The notes below the pieces were generated by a model. The model saw only the letters and a list, made by a program, of their open reading frames with translations. It had not been told where the DNA came from and did no database searches. Of a DNA stretch of 64,000 bases, positions 52,146 through 63,012 are shown one piece after another (position 1 is the first letter of the stretch; each line of letters begins with the position of its first letter). The position numbers and the translations under genes were made by a program. The DNA comes from Rhizobium herbae (lineage in GTDB: Bacteria; Pseudomonadota; Alphaproteobacteria; Rhizobiales; Rhizobiaceae): assembly GCF_019511375.1 (NCBI RefSeq), contig NZ_JAEUAO010000007.1, positions 186,001 to 250,000 on the forward strand, given 5' to 3'.

Positions 52146-52517
52146 ATGCCCAAGCAGGTGATGATAGTTGAAGATAACGAGCTGAATATGAAGCTCTTTC
52201 GTGACCTGATCGAGGCGTCCGGTTACACGACCATCCAGACCCGCAATGGTATGGAAGCCCTTGATCTTGCGCGAAAACATCGCCCGGACCTGATCTTGAT
52301 GGACATCCAGCTTCCGGAGGTTTCCGGACTCGAGGTGACCAAGTGGCTGAAGGAAGATGACGAATTGCATGTAATCCCCGTCATTGCCGTCACGGCCTTT
52401 GCCATGAAGGGCGACGAGGAGCGAATCAGGCAGGGCGGCTGCGAGGCCTATGTCTCCAAGCCGATCTCGGTGCCGAAATTTATTGAAACCATCAAGACCT
52501 ATTTGGGCGACGCCTGA
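52146..52517 (+). CDS. divK: Cell-cycle response regulator DivK
   Basis: Single-domain receiver of 123 residues with no output domain. The phosphorylation site is Asp53 in [13 protein letters not shown]; the acidic pocket is VEDNELN (Glu9, Asp10), and Lys is in YVSKPIS. In alphaproteobacteria phospho-DivK acts on DivJ, PleC and DivL to control CtrA and asymmetric division. The ATG at 52146 gives [13 protein letters not shown]. pleD follows after 84 bases, the classic pair. Confidence 0.97.
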   Translation: MPKQVMIVEDNELNMKLFRDLIEASGYTTIQTRNGMEALDLARKHRPDLILMDIQLPEVSGLEVTKWLKEDDELHVIPVIAVTAFAMKGDEERIRQGGCEAYVSKPISVPKFIETIKTYLGDA

Positions 52518-52526
52518 TGCGCGCCG

Positions 52527-52549
52527 GGCGGCGTCCGCAGGCCGCCTTT
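52527..52549 (+). terminator. Weak terminator or attenuator between divK and pleD
   Basis: GGCGGC (52527-52532) pairs with GCCGCC (52541-52546) followed by only TTT. The short T run suggests partial termination or an mRNA-stability hairpin in the 84-base gap. Confidence 0.4.
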
Positions 52550-52601
52550 AACGAGATTTGCGCTTGATGCAACGTCAGGCGCCATTGGCAGGAAAGATTG
52601 C

Positions 52602-53969
52602 ATGACCGCGCGTATTCTTGTCGTCGATGACATACCGGCCAACGTCAAGCTGCTGGAAGCACGGCTCCTGGCCGAGTATTTCGACGTGCTGACGGCTACC
52701 GACGGTTATCAAGCGCTGGCAATCTGCGACACGCAGCCGGTCGATCTGATCCTGCTCGATATCATGATGCCCGGTATCGACGGCTTCGAAGTCTGCGAGC
52801 GCCTGAAAGCGAATACCCGCACGGCCCATATTCCTGTCGTCATGGTGACGGCGCTCGACCAGCCGTCCGACCGGGTGCGCGGCCTGAAGGCCGGTGCTGA
52901 CGATTTCCTCACCAAACCGGTCAACGACCTGCAACTGATGTCGCGGGTCAAGAGCCTCGTGCGGCTGAAGAATGTCAGCGATGAGCTGCGTCTGCGCGCC
53001 GAAACGGCCCACAGCGTCGGCCTGGCCGACCTGACGTCCGCGGATCGACCCGACGAAGTCGGCAAGGTGCTGTTGGTCGATGGCCGCGGCAGCTCGCAGG
53101 AGCGGCTGGTTCGCGCGCTCAAGCCCGTCGCCGAAGTGGCGGCGATGTCGGATCCGCAGGCCGCATTGTTCGAGGCAGCCGAAAACAGCTTCGATCTCGT
53201 CATCGTCAATTCCAATTTCGACAACTATGACCCCCTGCGGCTCTGCTCCCAGCTCCGTTCGCTGGAGCGCACGCGCTATATTCCGCTCCTGCTGGTTGCC
53301 GAGCAGGGGCATGAGGAATTGGTCGTGCGCGCGCTCGATCTCGGTGTTACCGATTATCTGATGCGTCCGGTCGATCCAAACGAGCTCGTCGCGCGCAGCC
53401 TGACACAGATCCGCCGCAAGCATTGCAATGACCGGCTTCGGACCAGCGTCAAACAGACCATTGAACTTGCGGTGACCGACGGACTGACCGGGCTGCATAA
53501 TCGCCGCTATCTCGACAGCCACCTGAAGCTGCTGGTCGATCGTGCCATTGCCCGCGGCCGCCCCCTGTCGATCTGCATCACTGATATCGACCGGTTCAAG
53601 AGCGTCAACGATACTTATGGGCACGACGCCGGCGACGAGGTGCTGCGCGAATTTGCCCACCGGGTCCGCTCGACGGTGCGCGGCGCCGATCTTGCCTGCC
53701 GGTTTGGCGGCGAAGAGTTCGTCCTGGTCATGCCCGACACACCCGCAGACGCGGCTGCCGCCATTGCCGAACGCCTGCGCACGATCGTCGAGGACAGGCC
53801 GTTTTCCTTGCAGAACACCGATATAGTTCTATCGGTAACGGCGTCCCTGGGAATAGCGACGCTCAATCCGGCTGGCGACACGCCGGAGGCTCTGCTGAAG
53901 CGCGCTGACACCGCGCTCTATCAGGCCAAAAATAACGGCAGGAACCAGGTGGTTGCCGCTGCAGCCTGA
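52602..53969 (+). CDS. pleD: Diguanylate cyclase response regulator PleD
   Basis: Makes cyclic di-GMP when phosphorylated and drives the motile-to-sessile (or swarmer-to-stalked) change. Of 455 residues, the first receiver has Asp53 (LILLDIMMPGID), the second receiver (about 150-270) is an adaptor with a degenerate site, and the GGDEF domain has the active motif GGEEF at 369-373. The inhibitory I-site RxxD (RGAD) lies five residues before it, so product inhibition should be intact. The ATG at 52602 follows GGCAGGAAAG. Confidence 0.97.
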   Translation: MTARILVVDDIPANVKLLEARLLAEYFDVLTATDGYQALAICDTQPVDLILLDIMMPGIDGFEVCERLKANTRTAHIPVVMVTALDQPSDRVRGLKAGADDFLTKPVNDLQLMSRVKSLVRLKNVSDELRLRAETAHSVGLADLTSADRPDEVGKVLLVDGRGSSQERLVRALKPVAEVAAMSDPQAALFEAAENSFDLVIVNSNFDNYDPLRLCSQLRSLERTRYIPLLLVAEQGHEELVVRALDLGVTDYLMRPVDPNELVARSLTQIRRKHCNDRLRTSVKQTIELAVTDGLTGLHNRRYLDSHLKLLVDRAIARGRPLSICITDIDRFKSVNDTYGHDAGDEVLREFAHRVRSTVRGADLACRFGGEEFVLVMPDTPADAAAAIAERLRTIVEDRPFSLQNTDIVLSVTASLGIATLNPAGDTPEALLKRADTALYQAKNNGRNQVVAAAA

Positions 53970-54318
53970 ACCAAACTGGCACAAAATTTCCGCATATGGC
54001 GCAGTTTTCCACAGAAAAACAGATTTAGCTCAGCCGGCTTACCGAGCTAAGCGCCAAACGCGTCTGCGCCGCAAGATGCATGTCATGATTGCCGTCGAAA
54101 GCCAGGCGATGCGGGGCTGGGCGGATCGGTCAATCGTCAGTTCCAAAAATTAAAATAAATGAAATCAATATATTAATGTATTGGAGACTGCTGCCTGAGT
54201 TTTTTCGTATTGCTATTCGCTCATTTTATGAAAATATCATATTACTTTTACAAAGCAGCCCTCCGAGGGCACATACCGTTCGAAATCTGCGCGAGTCCTC
54301 TATAAGGCAATGGTAAAA
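53970..54318. other. Intergenic after pleD, AT-rich, no gene found
   Basis: The 53970-54318 stretch has a hairpin TTAGCTC/GAGCTAA at 54025-54050 shortly after pleD and then becomes clearly AT-rich from about 54140 (AAAATTAAAATAAATG, ATATTAATG). Short frames here lack ribosome-binding sites. Confidence 0.4.
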
Positions 54319-54326
54319 TTAACCAT
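54319..54326 (+). promoter_or_regulatory. CtrA-like motif TTAACCAT
   Basis: An exact TTAACCAT, one of the two forms of the CtrA recognition sequence, with GGTTAA 24 bases further on (54350-54355). It lies between the cell-cycle genes divK-pleD and the structured region at 54463-54562. Short motifs occur by chance, so confidence is low. Confidence 0.35.
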
Positions 54327-54462
54327 GTCTGCGCGCGCCCTTGGGCTTTGGTTAAGAATTCATTGATTTTTTTTTATTTTCAGTCAATTCTCATCGGTAA
54401 GGGAGAATGAACTCCTATCGAGTACCCCATGATGTCAGGTCCGCCGCATCTCCTGGGTCGTG

Positions 54463-54562
54463 GGGTTTGTCGACTGGTCTGTGACCAATGCGGTTCCTCG
54501 TGCCGCGGTTTCGATCAGTCGACACCCATTCAAGCGCCGTCCCTGTCCAGGGACGGCGTTTT
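54463..54562 (+). ncRNA. Candidate structured RNA upstream of a + strand terminator
   Basis: GTCGACTG (54469-54476) pairs with CAGTCGAC (54516-54523), extended by GGG/CCC after a 2-base bulge. Inside are two smaller hairpins, GGTC-TGT-GACC (54476-54486) and GCGG/CCGC (54490-54506). This three-way shape runs into a perfect terminator (54535-54562). No gene on this strand ends nearby (pleD ends 570 bases before), so an independent small transcript is likely. The 5' end is not determined and no clear -35/-10 pair was found. A short frame from 54409 has its ribosome-binding site too close to be convincing. Confidence 0.45.
54535..54562 (+). terminator. Rho-independent terminator of the candidate RNA
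   Basis: CGCCGTCCCTG (54535-54545) pairs perfectly with CAGGGACGGCG (54548-54558), followed by TTTT. It is on the + strand and does not serve rpmG. Confidence 0.85.
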
Positions 54563-54623
54563 GATTCGCGGCAGCGGTATGTGAGATGGCGGCCGGGTCG
54601 ATTCGCTCCCAGCACCGCGCAAC

Positions 54624-54652
54624 AAAAAAGCGCCAGGCTTTTCAGCTGGCGC
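54624..54652 (-). terminator. Rho-independent terminator of rpmG
   Basis: On the minus strand GCGCCAG (54652-54646) and CTGGCGC (54636-54630) form a 7-bp stem followed by TTTTTT. It starts 28 bases after the rpmG stop. Confidence 0.88.
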
Positions 54653-54679
54653 CTTTGCATTCCCGAAGGAAGACCGATC

Positions 54680-54847
54680 TTACTTGATCTTGGTTTCCTT
54701 GAATTCGACGTGCTTGCGGACGACCGGGTCGTACTTCGTAAAGGACATCTTGTCCGTCTTGGTGCGGCTGTTCTTCGAGGTTACATAGAAGAAACCCGTG
54801 TCGGCCGTCGACAGCAGCTTGATCTTGATTTTTGCAGCTTTCGCCAT
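54680..54847 (-). CDS. rpmG: Ribosomal protein L33
   Basis: Small 50S subunit protein, 55 residues, beginning [20 protein letters not shown] and ending [10 protein letters not shown]. The conserved [10 protein letters not shown] core is present. It lacks the CxxC pairs, so it is the zinc-free form. It is monocistronic, with its own terminator; the longer frame upstream belongs to the MFS gene's other frames. Confidence 0.96.
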   Translation of the reverse strand: MAKAAKIKIKLLSTADTGFFYVTSKNSRTKTDKMSFTKYDPVVRKHVEFKETKIK

Positions 54848-54939
54848 GGTCGTCCTGCCTTTATAAAAAAACAAAGCCGCGGACATCCAGTGAGGGTCCC
54901 GGCAAACTTGGCGCGAAACTACAAATCGCGCCCGAAAAG

Positions 54940-56124
54940 TCAAGTCCGTTTTGGGTTGAAAACGATCCTGGCCACGGAAAGTATCACATAAAGCCCGAAG
55001 AATGCGGCGATCGACCAGGCAAAACCGTCGTTGCCGGCGATGTCCATGGCAGCCCCGATTGCCTGCGGACCGGCCACCGTGCCGATCGCATAGCAGAAGA
55101 TGAAGGCGGCATTGGCGGCCGCGAGGTCGGCGCCGTGCAGGCGCGAGCCGAGATGGCTCAAGCCCACGGTGTAAAGGCCCGAGACGCTGCCGCCCCAAAA
55201 CAGAAGCACGACCGCCATCAGCCACCAGTTGCCCTGCAGCAGCGGCAGACACAGTGCACCGGCCAATCCGACGACGGTCATCATTGCCAGAAGATTGCGC
55301 CTGTCCTTCATGTGGTCCGACAGCATGCCGAGCGGGATTTGGAAAATCACATTGCCGACGCCCATGACGGTCAGAAGCAGGGCCGCCTGCGCTTCGGTGA
55401 AGCCGGTGCGCGTTCCGTAGATGGGAAACAGCGACAGCCCGCCTGATTCGACCGCGCCGAAAATAAACACTGCAGCGGTCGCCGTCGGCACCAGGAAGAC
55501 GTAGCGCATGAAATGCAGCTCGGGCTTCTCGTCGAGTACCGGGCTTTCATTGCGGGCAAGGAAAATCGGTATCGCCGACAGCAGAATCACCCCGGCTCCG
55601 AAGGCAAAGGGCAGGATGCCCTCGCTGCCGAGGATGGAGAAGAGCAGGGGGCCGGCGGCAAATCCCAAGGACAGGATGGTGCCGTAGATGCCGAGGACGA
55701 GCCCGCGGCGGCTGGGGGGCGCAGTGGCGTTGATCCAGAATTCCGACAGGACGAACAATACGGTGATGGCGCCGTGGAAAACGACGCGCAGAGGAAACCA
55801 GAGCCAGAAATTTTCGATGTAGTAGAAGCCGAGTGCGCTGATCGCTGCAAGGAGGATGGCCAGCAGCATCGTGTTGGCGACGCCGTAATTGTGGGCGGTC
55901 TTTGCCGTGACGGCGGCCGCCGCCATCGAGGCAAGCCCGGCCATCGCCGAGTTCAGGCCGATGAGCGTCGAGGAGATGCCGCGCTTTTCCATGATAATGC
56001 TGAGCAGCGGCAGGCCGAGGCCGATCGCGATCCCCACGGCCGTGATGGAGGCGATGGCGGCGATCAGCGACGGCCAGTGTATCTCCTCAACCGGCGCTGG
56101 CGTGCCGGACGGCGGCTGTTTCAT
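54940..56124 (-). CDS. MFS transporter
   Basis: A 394-residue inner-membrane carrier with about 12 hydrophobic helices and the MFS layout: a first helix ([23 protein letters not shown]), the loop [14 protein letters not shown], a central cytoplasmic linker ([11 protein letters not shown]), and the second half beginning [20 protein letters not shown]. It belongs to the YcaD/sugar-transport-like group by its feel, but the substrate is not clear. The ATG at 56124 follows AAGGA; an earlier in-frame start at 56214 would lie in the NUDIX gene. It lies 13 bases after the NUDIX gene. Confidence 0.85.
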   Translation of the reverse strand: MKQPPSGTPAPVEEIHWPSLIAAIASITAVGIAIGLGLPLLSIIMEKRGISSTLIGLNSAMAGLASMAAAAVTAKTAHNYGVANTMLLAILLAAISALGFYYIENFWLWFPLRVVFHGAITVLFVLSEFWINATAPPSRRGLVLGIYGTILSLGFAAGPLLFSILGSEGILPFAFGAGVILLSAIPIFLARNESPVLDEKPELHFMRYVFLVPTATAAVFIFGAVESGGLSLFPIYGTRTGFTEAQAALLLTVMGVGNVIFQIPLGMLSDHMKDRRNLLAMMTVVGLAGALCLPLLQGNWWLMAVVLLFWGGSVSGLYTVGLSHLGSRLHGADLAAANAAFIFCYAIGTVAGPQAIGAAMDIAGNDGFAWSIAAFFGLYVILSVARIVFNPKRT

Positions 56125-56137
56125 GCGATGAAATTCC

Positions 56138-56848
56138 TTAGAGAAGGTCGCGGACGAATCGTCCATGACGCGTGTAGTAGAACGGCACTGGCCTTCCAAA
56201 GGGCAGAGAAGCATCGGCTTCGAGACTGGCCCTCAAATCGCCAAGGATGATCCCGGTGATGTCGGGCATGCGCACGGCCGAAACGTCGTCCACATCAATC
56301 CATCTCAAATCCTCGAGCTCCCGGCTGTCGCGGATGTCCTTCGGGTCCACACCCGCCTCGTCCGTAAAAAGGGCGAAAAAATGCGTGTCGAACCGGCGCG
56401 GAAATCCCGGAGGGGTAATCGCCCGAGCCATATAGCGCAAGTTTGTCAGATCGGGAAGGAAAGGTAACCTTATGTTTCCGCCGTCTCTGCGGCCGATGGC
56501 GATGCCTGCCTCTTCATGGAGCTCGCGAAGGGCGGCAAGCGCGATGGCGCGCAGCCGGCTTTCCGAGGCGCGATGCCCGTGGCAGGTCCTCAGGCGCTCC
56601 AATACGGCGGGTTGCATGTCGCCGGCCCAAGGCAGTCTATGGTCCGAAGCGTCCCTGCGCCCGCCGGGAAATACGTGCAGATCCGGCATGAAGACATGCG
56701 CCTTGTGGCGCCTGCCGACGAGCACGCGCACGTGAGCCTGTGAACGATCGAGCAGCATGATCGATGCGGCATCGCGCGGTCGTGGCGAACGCGATCCCGG
56801 CGCATTGGAAGGCGGCGTTTTCGCCAGCCCGTCACCCGTAACCGTCAC
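56138..56848 (-). CDS. NUDIX hydrolase (NUDT19/NUDT7-like)
   Basis: A 236-residue nucleotide pyrophosphohydrolase-type protein. The Nudix box is FPGGRRDASD ... AALRELHEEAGI, with an insertion of about 45 residues between GG and RELHEEAGI as in the NUDT7/19 group, which often acts on CoA derivatives. The start is GTG at 56848, overlapping the DUF983 stop (GTGA), so the two are coupled. Substrate unknown. Confidence 0.87.
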   Translation of the reverse strand: MTVTGDGLAKTPPSNAPGSRSPRPRDAASIMLLDRSQAHVRVLVGRRHKAHVFMPDLHVFPGGRRDASDHRLPWAGDMQPAVLERLRTCHGHRASESRLRAIALAALRELHEEAGIAIGRRDGGNIRLPFLPDLTNLRYMARAITPPGFPRRFDTHFFALFTDEAGVDPKDIRDSRELEDLRWIDVDDVSAVRMPDITGIILGDLRASLEADASLPFGRPVPFYYTRHGRFVRDLL

Positions 56849-57306
56849 GCAGTATGGTCCGTGACGGGAAGAACGTCTTCGGGCGAATCCTCATGGCTGC
56901 CGAAGCCATGCATGCGCAGGGCCCACTGCAGGCCGATGACGCTACCCTTGACGGGCTGCATCAGCCCGATCGAACCGAGAATGGTGACGGGCGCCCAGAT
57001 AGCCAGATGGCCCCAGTTTGAGAGCGGCAGGATCATTTCCGTCGCCATGAAACCGGCCAGCACGACATGGCCCATGATCGTCACAACGATGTAGGGCGGA
57101 AAATCGTCGGCACGGTGTTGATCGAGTTGCTCGCCGCAGGCTTCGCAGGCATGCACGGCCTTCAGGAATCGGCCGAACAGCCTGCCGCTGCCGCAGGCCG
57201 GGCAGGTGTTCAAAAACCCGCGCCTGATCGATCGGCCGACGGGACGTTGGGCATCGCGCGTCTGCTCGAAGCGGACGGGTTGCGGAGTGCTGCCAGTTGC
57301 CTGCAT
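56845..57306 (-). CDS. DUF983 family zinc-ribbon membrane protein
   Basis: A 153-residue protein. An N-terminal zinc ribbon (NTCPACGSGRLFGRFLKAVH and ACEACGEQ) is followed by two transmembrane helices (FPPYIVVTIMGHVVLAGFM and NWGHLAIWAPVTILGSIGL), then a short charged tail. This is the DUF983 layout; the function is unknown, though some copies are linked to cytochrome oxidase genes. The ATG at 57306 has GAGGA seven bases before it; an in-frame ATG two codons earlier is closer to that site. It lies 44 bases after rnr. Confidence 0.88.
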   Translation of the reverse strand: MQATGSTPQPVRFEQTRDAQRPVGRSIRRGFLNTCPACGSGRLFGRFLKAVHACEACGEQLDQHRADDFPPYIVVTIMGHVVLAGFMATEMILPLSNWGHLAIWAPVTILGSIGLMQPVKGSVIGLQWALRMHGFGSHEDSPEDVLPVTDHTA

Positions 57307-57349
57307 GTCCATTTCCTCTATTGCGGACGCAGGCATTGCCTTCACGTCC

Positions 57350-59725
57350 TTATCGCCTGCCGCGCGCCGGTCGCGTTCCCGGCATCTTGCGAGCGCCGCT
57401 GCGGTCCCGGCGGCCGGATTTGTGGAAGGATCGGGTCGCCGTCGGCATCTTGCGTCCTTCGCTGAGCATTTCGAAGCGGAGCGCGCCGGCGAGCGGCACG
57501 GCTTCCACCAGTTTGACTCGGACCGGATCACCGAGGCGGTAGCCGAGCCCGGTTTTTTCACCGGACAGGGCCTGATGCGCCTCGTCATAAATGAAATAGT
57601 CGCGACCCAGCGTAGATATAGGCACGAAACCATCAGCGCCATAGGCCGGAAGGGTGACAAATAGTCCCGATTTGGTCACCCCTGATATGCGCCCGTCGAA
57701 TTCCTCGTTGATCCGGCCGCTGAGGTGATGCGCAATCAGCCGGTCGACCGTGTCCCGCTCGGCCGCCATCGCGCGGCGCTCGAACGTCGAGATCTCCGCT
57801 GCGATATCGTTGAGCGCCGCTTCTTCGGCCGGCGTGATGCCGCCTTCGCCAAGTCCGAGCGTGCCGACCAGCGCCCGATGCACGATCAGGTCCGCATAGC
57901 GGCGGATGGGCGAGGTGAAATGCGCGTATTTCATCAGGTTAAGGCCGAAATGGCCGATATTCTCGGGGCTGTAGATCGCCTGGCTCTGCGAGCGCAGCAC
58001 CATCTCGTTGACCATGGTCTCGTAGGGCTGGCCTTCGGCTTTCGACAGGATGCCGTTGAAATGGTTGGAGCGCAGGTTGCCGCCCTTGACCAGGGAGAGG
58101 TCCAAGGTGGCGAGAAACTCGCGCAGGCTTTCCTGCTTGGCCAGAGACGGCGCGTCGTGGACGCGGTAGACCAGTGGCTGGCGCTTGATCTCCAGAGTTT
58201 CGGCAGCGGCGACGTTCGCCTGGATCATCATCTCCTCGATCAGCTTGTGCGCATCGAGGCGGTCGGGCACGAAAACCCGGTCGACGGTGCCGTCCGGCTT
58301 GAGGATGATCTTGCGCTCGGGCATGTTGAGCTCGAGCGGCTGACGCCGGTCGCGCCCACGTGTCAGGATGCGGTAGGCATCCCAGAGCGGCTTCAGGATC
58401 GGTTCGAGCAGCGGTCCGGTCTGGTCGTCCGGGTTGCCGTCGATCGCTGCCTGCGCCTGTTGATAGGAGAGCTTTGCCGCACTCCTCATCATGATGCGGT
58501 GGAAGGTGTGGCCGGCCTTGCGGCCTTCCTTTGAAAATCGCATGCGCACGGCAAGCGCCGGCCGGTCGACACCTTGCTTCAGCGAGCAGAGCTCGTTGGA
58601 TATCCGCTCGGGCAGCATGGGCACGACTCGGTCGGGGAAATAGACCGAATTGCCACGCTTCAGGGCTTCCTGGTCGAGCGCCGATTTCGGCCGCACGTAC
58701 CAGGAGACGTCGGCGATTGCGACGGTGACGATGACGCCGCCCGGGTTTTCCGGCGAGGGATCCGGCTCTGCATGCACCGCGTCGTCGTGGTCCTTGGCAT
58801 CCGCCGGATCGATGGTGATCAGCGGCAGCGAGCGCCAGTCCTCGCGGTGCGACATGGTGGCTGGACCGGCGGCCTCCGCTTCGCGAATAACGCTGTCGGG
58901 GAAAATGTAGGGAATGCCGTGTGCGTGGATCGCGATCATCGAGATCGCCTTTTCCGTCGCAACCGAGCCGATGATCGACTTCACCTGGGCGCGCGGCAGG
59001 CCGAACCGGCCGAGGCGGGCGATTTCGACCTCGACCAGATCGCCATCCTGGGCCTGTCCCTCATGACCGGCATCGACCTGCAGTTCCTCGCCACGCTTTT
59101 CGATCGGGATGATGCGACCGCCGCCGTCGGGTGATGCACGGAAGACGCCGAGCGCGGCGTTGCCGCTGCGTTTCCTGTCGAGGACCTTGACGATGCGCGC
59201 CGTGTAGGCCGGGCCGGCGCGGTCCTTGGAGGGGAAAATCTTTGCAAGCACCCGGTCGCCGAGCCCACCGACCGGCGTCTTGCCCTTGGCCTTGCCGACG
59301 CTTGATTGGCGGATGGCGACAGCCGGTGCAACGCCCGCGTCCTCCGGCCATTCGGCGGGTCGGCCGATCAGTTCACCGTCCTTGTCGCGGGTGGTGATGT
59401 CGAGCACGGTAACCGGGGGCAGGGCGCCGGGACGCACCAGCGACTTGCGCTTCTTCTCAAGCATGCCCTCTTCTTCGAGCTCGCGAAGGAGTGCCTTGAG
59501 CTCGACGCGCGTTTCGCCCTTCAGGCCGAAGGCCTTGGAAATCTCGCGCTTCGAGGCCTTGTCCGGATTGTCGGCGATGAACCGCATGAGGATATCGCGC
59601 GGCGGTACGGCGCCGTGGATTATCACGGTGTCATCGGCAGGAGCAGGCATCTTCTTGCCCGCGCGTCCGAGCCGGACTGCAGGCTTGCCGGGTCGTTCGG
59701 GTCGATCGCGCGGTGTCCTGGTCAC
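57350..59725 (-). CDS. rnr: Ribonuclease R
   Basis: 3'-5' exoribonuclease that degrades structured RNA. The 791 residues begin with a helix-turn-helix (IADNPDKASKREISKAFGL), then cold-shock domains, the RNB catalytic domain with SLPLITIDPADAKDHDDAVH (catalytic Asp residues) and RISNELCSLKQGVDR, and an S1 domain near the C-terminus (GRINEEFDGRISGVTKSGLF). A basic tail ends the protein. The start is GTG at 59725, two bases after the topA stop, and it lies in the topA operon. Confidence 0.96.
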   Translation of the reverse strand: MTRTPRDRPERPGKPAVRLGRAGKKMPAPADDTVIIHGAVPPRDILMRFIADNPDKASKREISKAFGLKGETRVELKALLRELEEEGMLEKKRKSLVRPGALPPVTVLDITTRDKDGELIGRPAEWPEDAGVAPAVAIRQSSVGKAKGKTPVGGLGDRVLAKIFPSKDRAGPAYTARIVKVLDRKRSGNAALGVFRASPDGGGRIIPIEKRGEELQVDAGHEGQAQDGDLVEVEIARLGRFGLPRAQVKSIIGSVATEKAISMIAIHAHGIPYIFPDSVIREAEAAGPATMSHREDWRSLPLITIDPADAKDHDDAVHAEPDPSPENPGGVIVTVAIADVSWYVRPKSALDQEALKRGNSVYFPDRVVPMLPERISNELCSLKQGVDRPALAVRMRFSKEGRKAGHTFHRIMMRSAAKLSYQQAQAAIDGNPDDQTGPLLEPILKPLWDAYRILTRGRDRRQPLELNMPERKIILKPDGTVDRVFVPDRLDAHKLIEEMMIQANVAAAETLEIKRQPLVYRVHDAPSLAKQESLREFLATLDLSLVKGGNLRSNHFNGILSKAEGQPYETMVNEMVLRSQSQAIYSPENIGHFGLNLMKYAHFTSPIRRYADLIVHRALVGTLGLGEGGITPAEEAALNDIAAEISTFERRAMAAERDTVDRLIAHHLSGRINEEFDGRISGVTKSGLFVTLPAYGADGFVPISTLGRDYFIYDEAHQALSGEKTGLGYRLGDPVRVKLVEAVPLAGALRFEMLSEGRKMPTATRSFHKSGRRDRSGARKMPGTRPARGRR

Positions 59726-59727
59726 GT

Positions 59728-62409
<2,682 letters not shown>

Positions 62410-62487
62410 GGTCATATTCTTAGAGCAACCGTTCAAAGCTGTGCCTGCCGGGAAGAAGGCGGCACATTGGGAAATACCGAAGCCCCG

Positions 62488-62516
62488 ACATGGACAGGGA
62501 TTCGCCCGCGGTCAAG
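62488..62516 (-). promoter_or_regulatory. Probable sigma-70 promoter of topA
   Basis: On the minus strand CTTGAC (62516-62511), a 17-base spacer, CCATGT (62493-62488). The -35 is perfect for rhizobia and the -10 matches CTATAT at four of six positions. It lies about 80 bases before the topA start. The rest of the 62417-62754 gap shows nothing else that can be named. Confidence 0.6.
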
Positions 62517-62754
62517 TGCCGGGTTGAAAATAAGGCAATACAACGGAACACAACCTGAAGATGATTTGCCGCATATTGCAATTAAAGATAAATGCGTTAT
62601 CGTCATTTCCGGCGAAGATGTCCTTGGCTGCACTGAGGCATAAGGAGCTCTCCGCTTCATGAGACGGCGGTTGTTGGCATGCAAGGGACGTCTGAGGGCG
62701 CTCGCACCAATGTGCCTGTTTGCGGGCGGAATAGATTGACAGCAGGAAAAATCG

Positions 62755-63012
62755 ATGATTCCGAAATCGCCCGGCGCGGGCACGACAGACGCTCAGACAC
62801 ATGACAGGATCACCTATATCCGCCAGATGTTGGCCGAACTGCGTGGCGTCGCCGCCAACGAAGGCGCAGACATGCTGTGCTACCTGATCGAGATGGCCTG
62901 CGTCGAGGCCGGCGACATCCTGTCGGGCAAGAGGCAGCTGTCAGTCGCCAATGGCGAGAGAAACAAGGCCGCCGGGATGCCGGTGAAGCCGCCCGGCAAG
63001 ATCCAGTTCTAG
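62755..63012 (+). CDS. Small conserved hypothetical protein overlapping dprA 3' end
   Basis: An 85-residue soluble protein with a helical core ([20 protein letters not shown] and [19 protein letters not shown]) that resembles a small protein I recall seeing annotated as hypothetical in many rhizobia. ATG at 62755 follows AGGA at 8 bases. The last 72 bases (62941-63012) overlap dprA on the opposite strand, so both C-termini share DNA. The basic, Pro-rich tail may be under less constraint. Confidence 0.7.
   Translation: MIPKSPGAGTTDAQTHDRITYIRQMLAELRGVAANEGADMLCYLIEMACVEAGDILSGKRQLSVANGERNKAAGMPVKPPGKIQF

Noticed and set aside
54409-54486. Short frame of 25 codons starting MNSYRVPHD after AAGGGAGA
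   Set aside because: The ribosome-binding sequence is only about one base from the ATG and the frame overlaps the structured stem; more likely part of an RNA.
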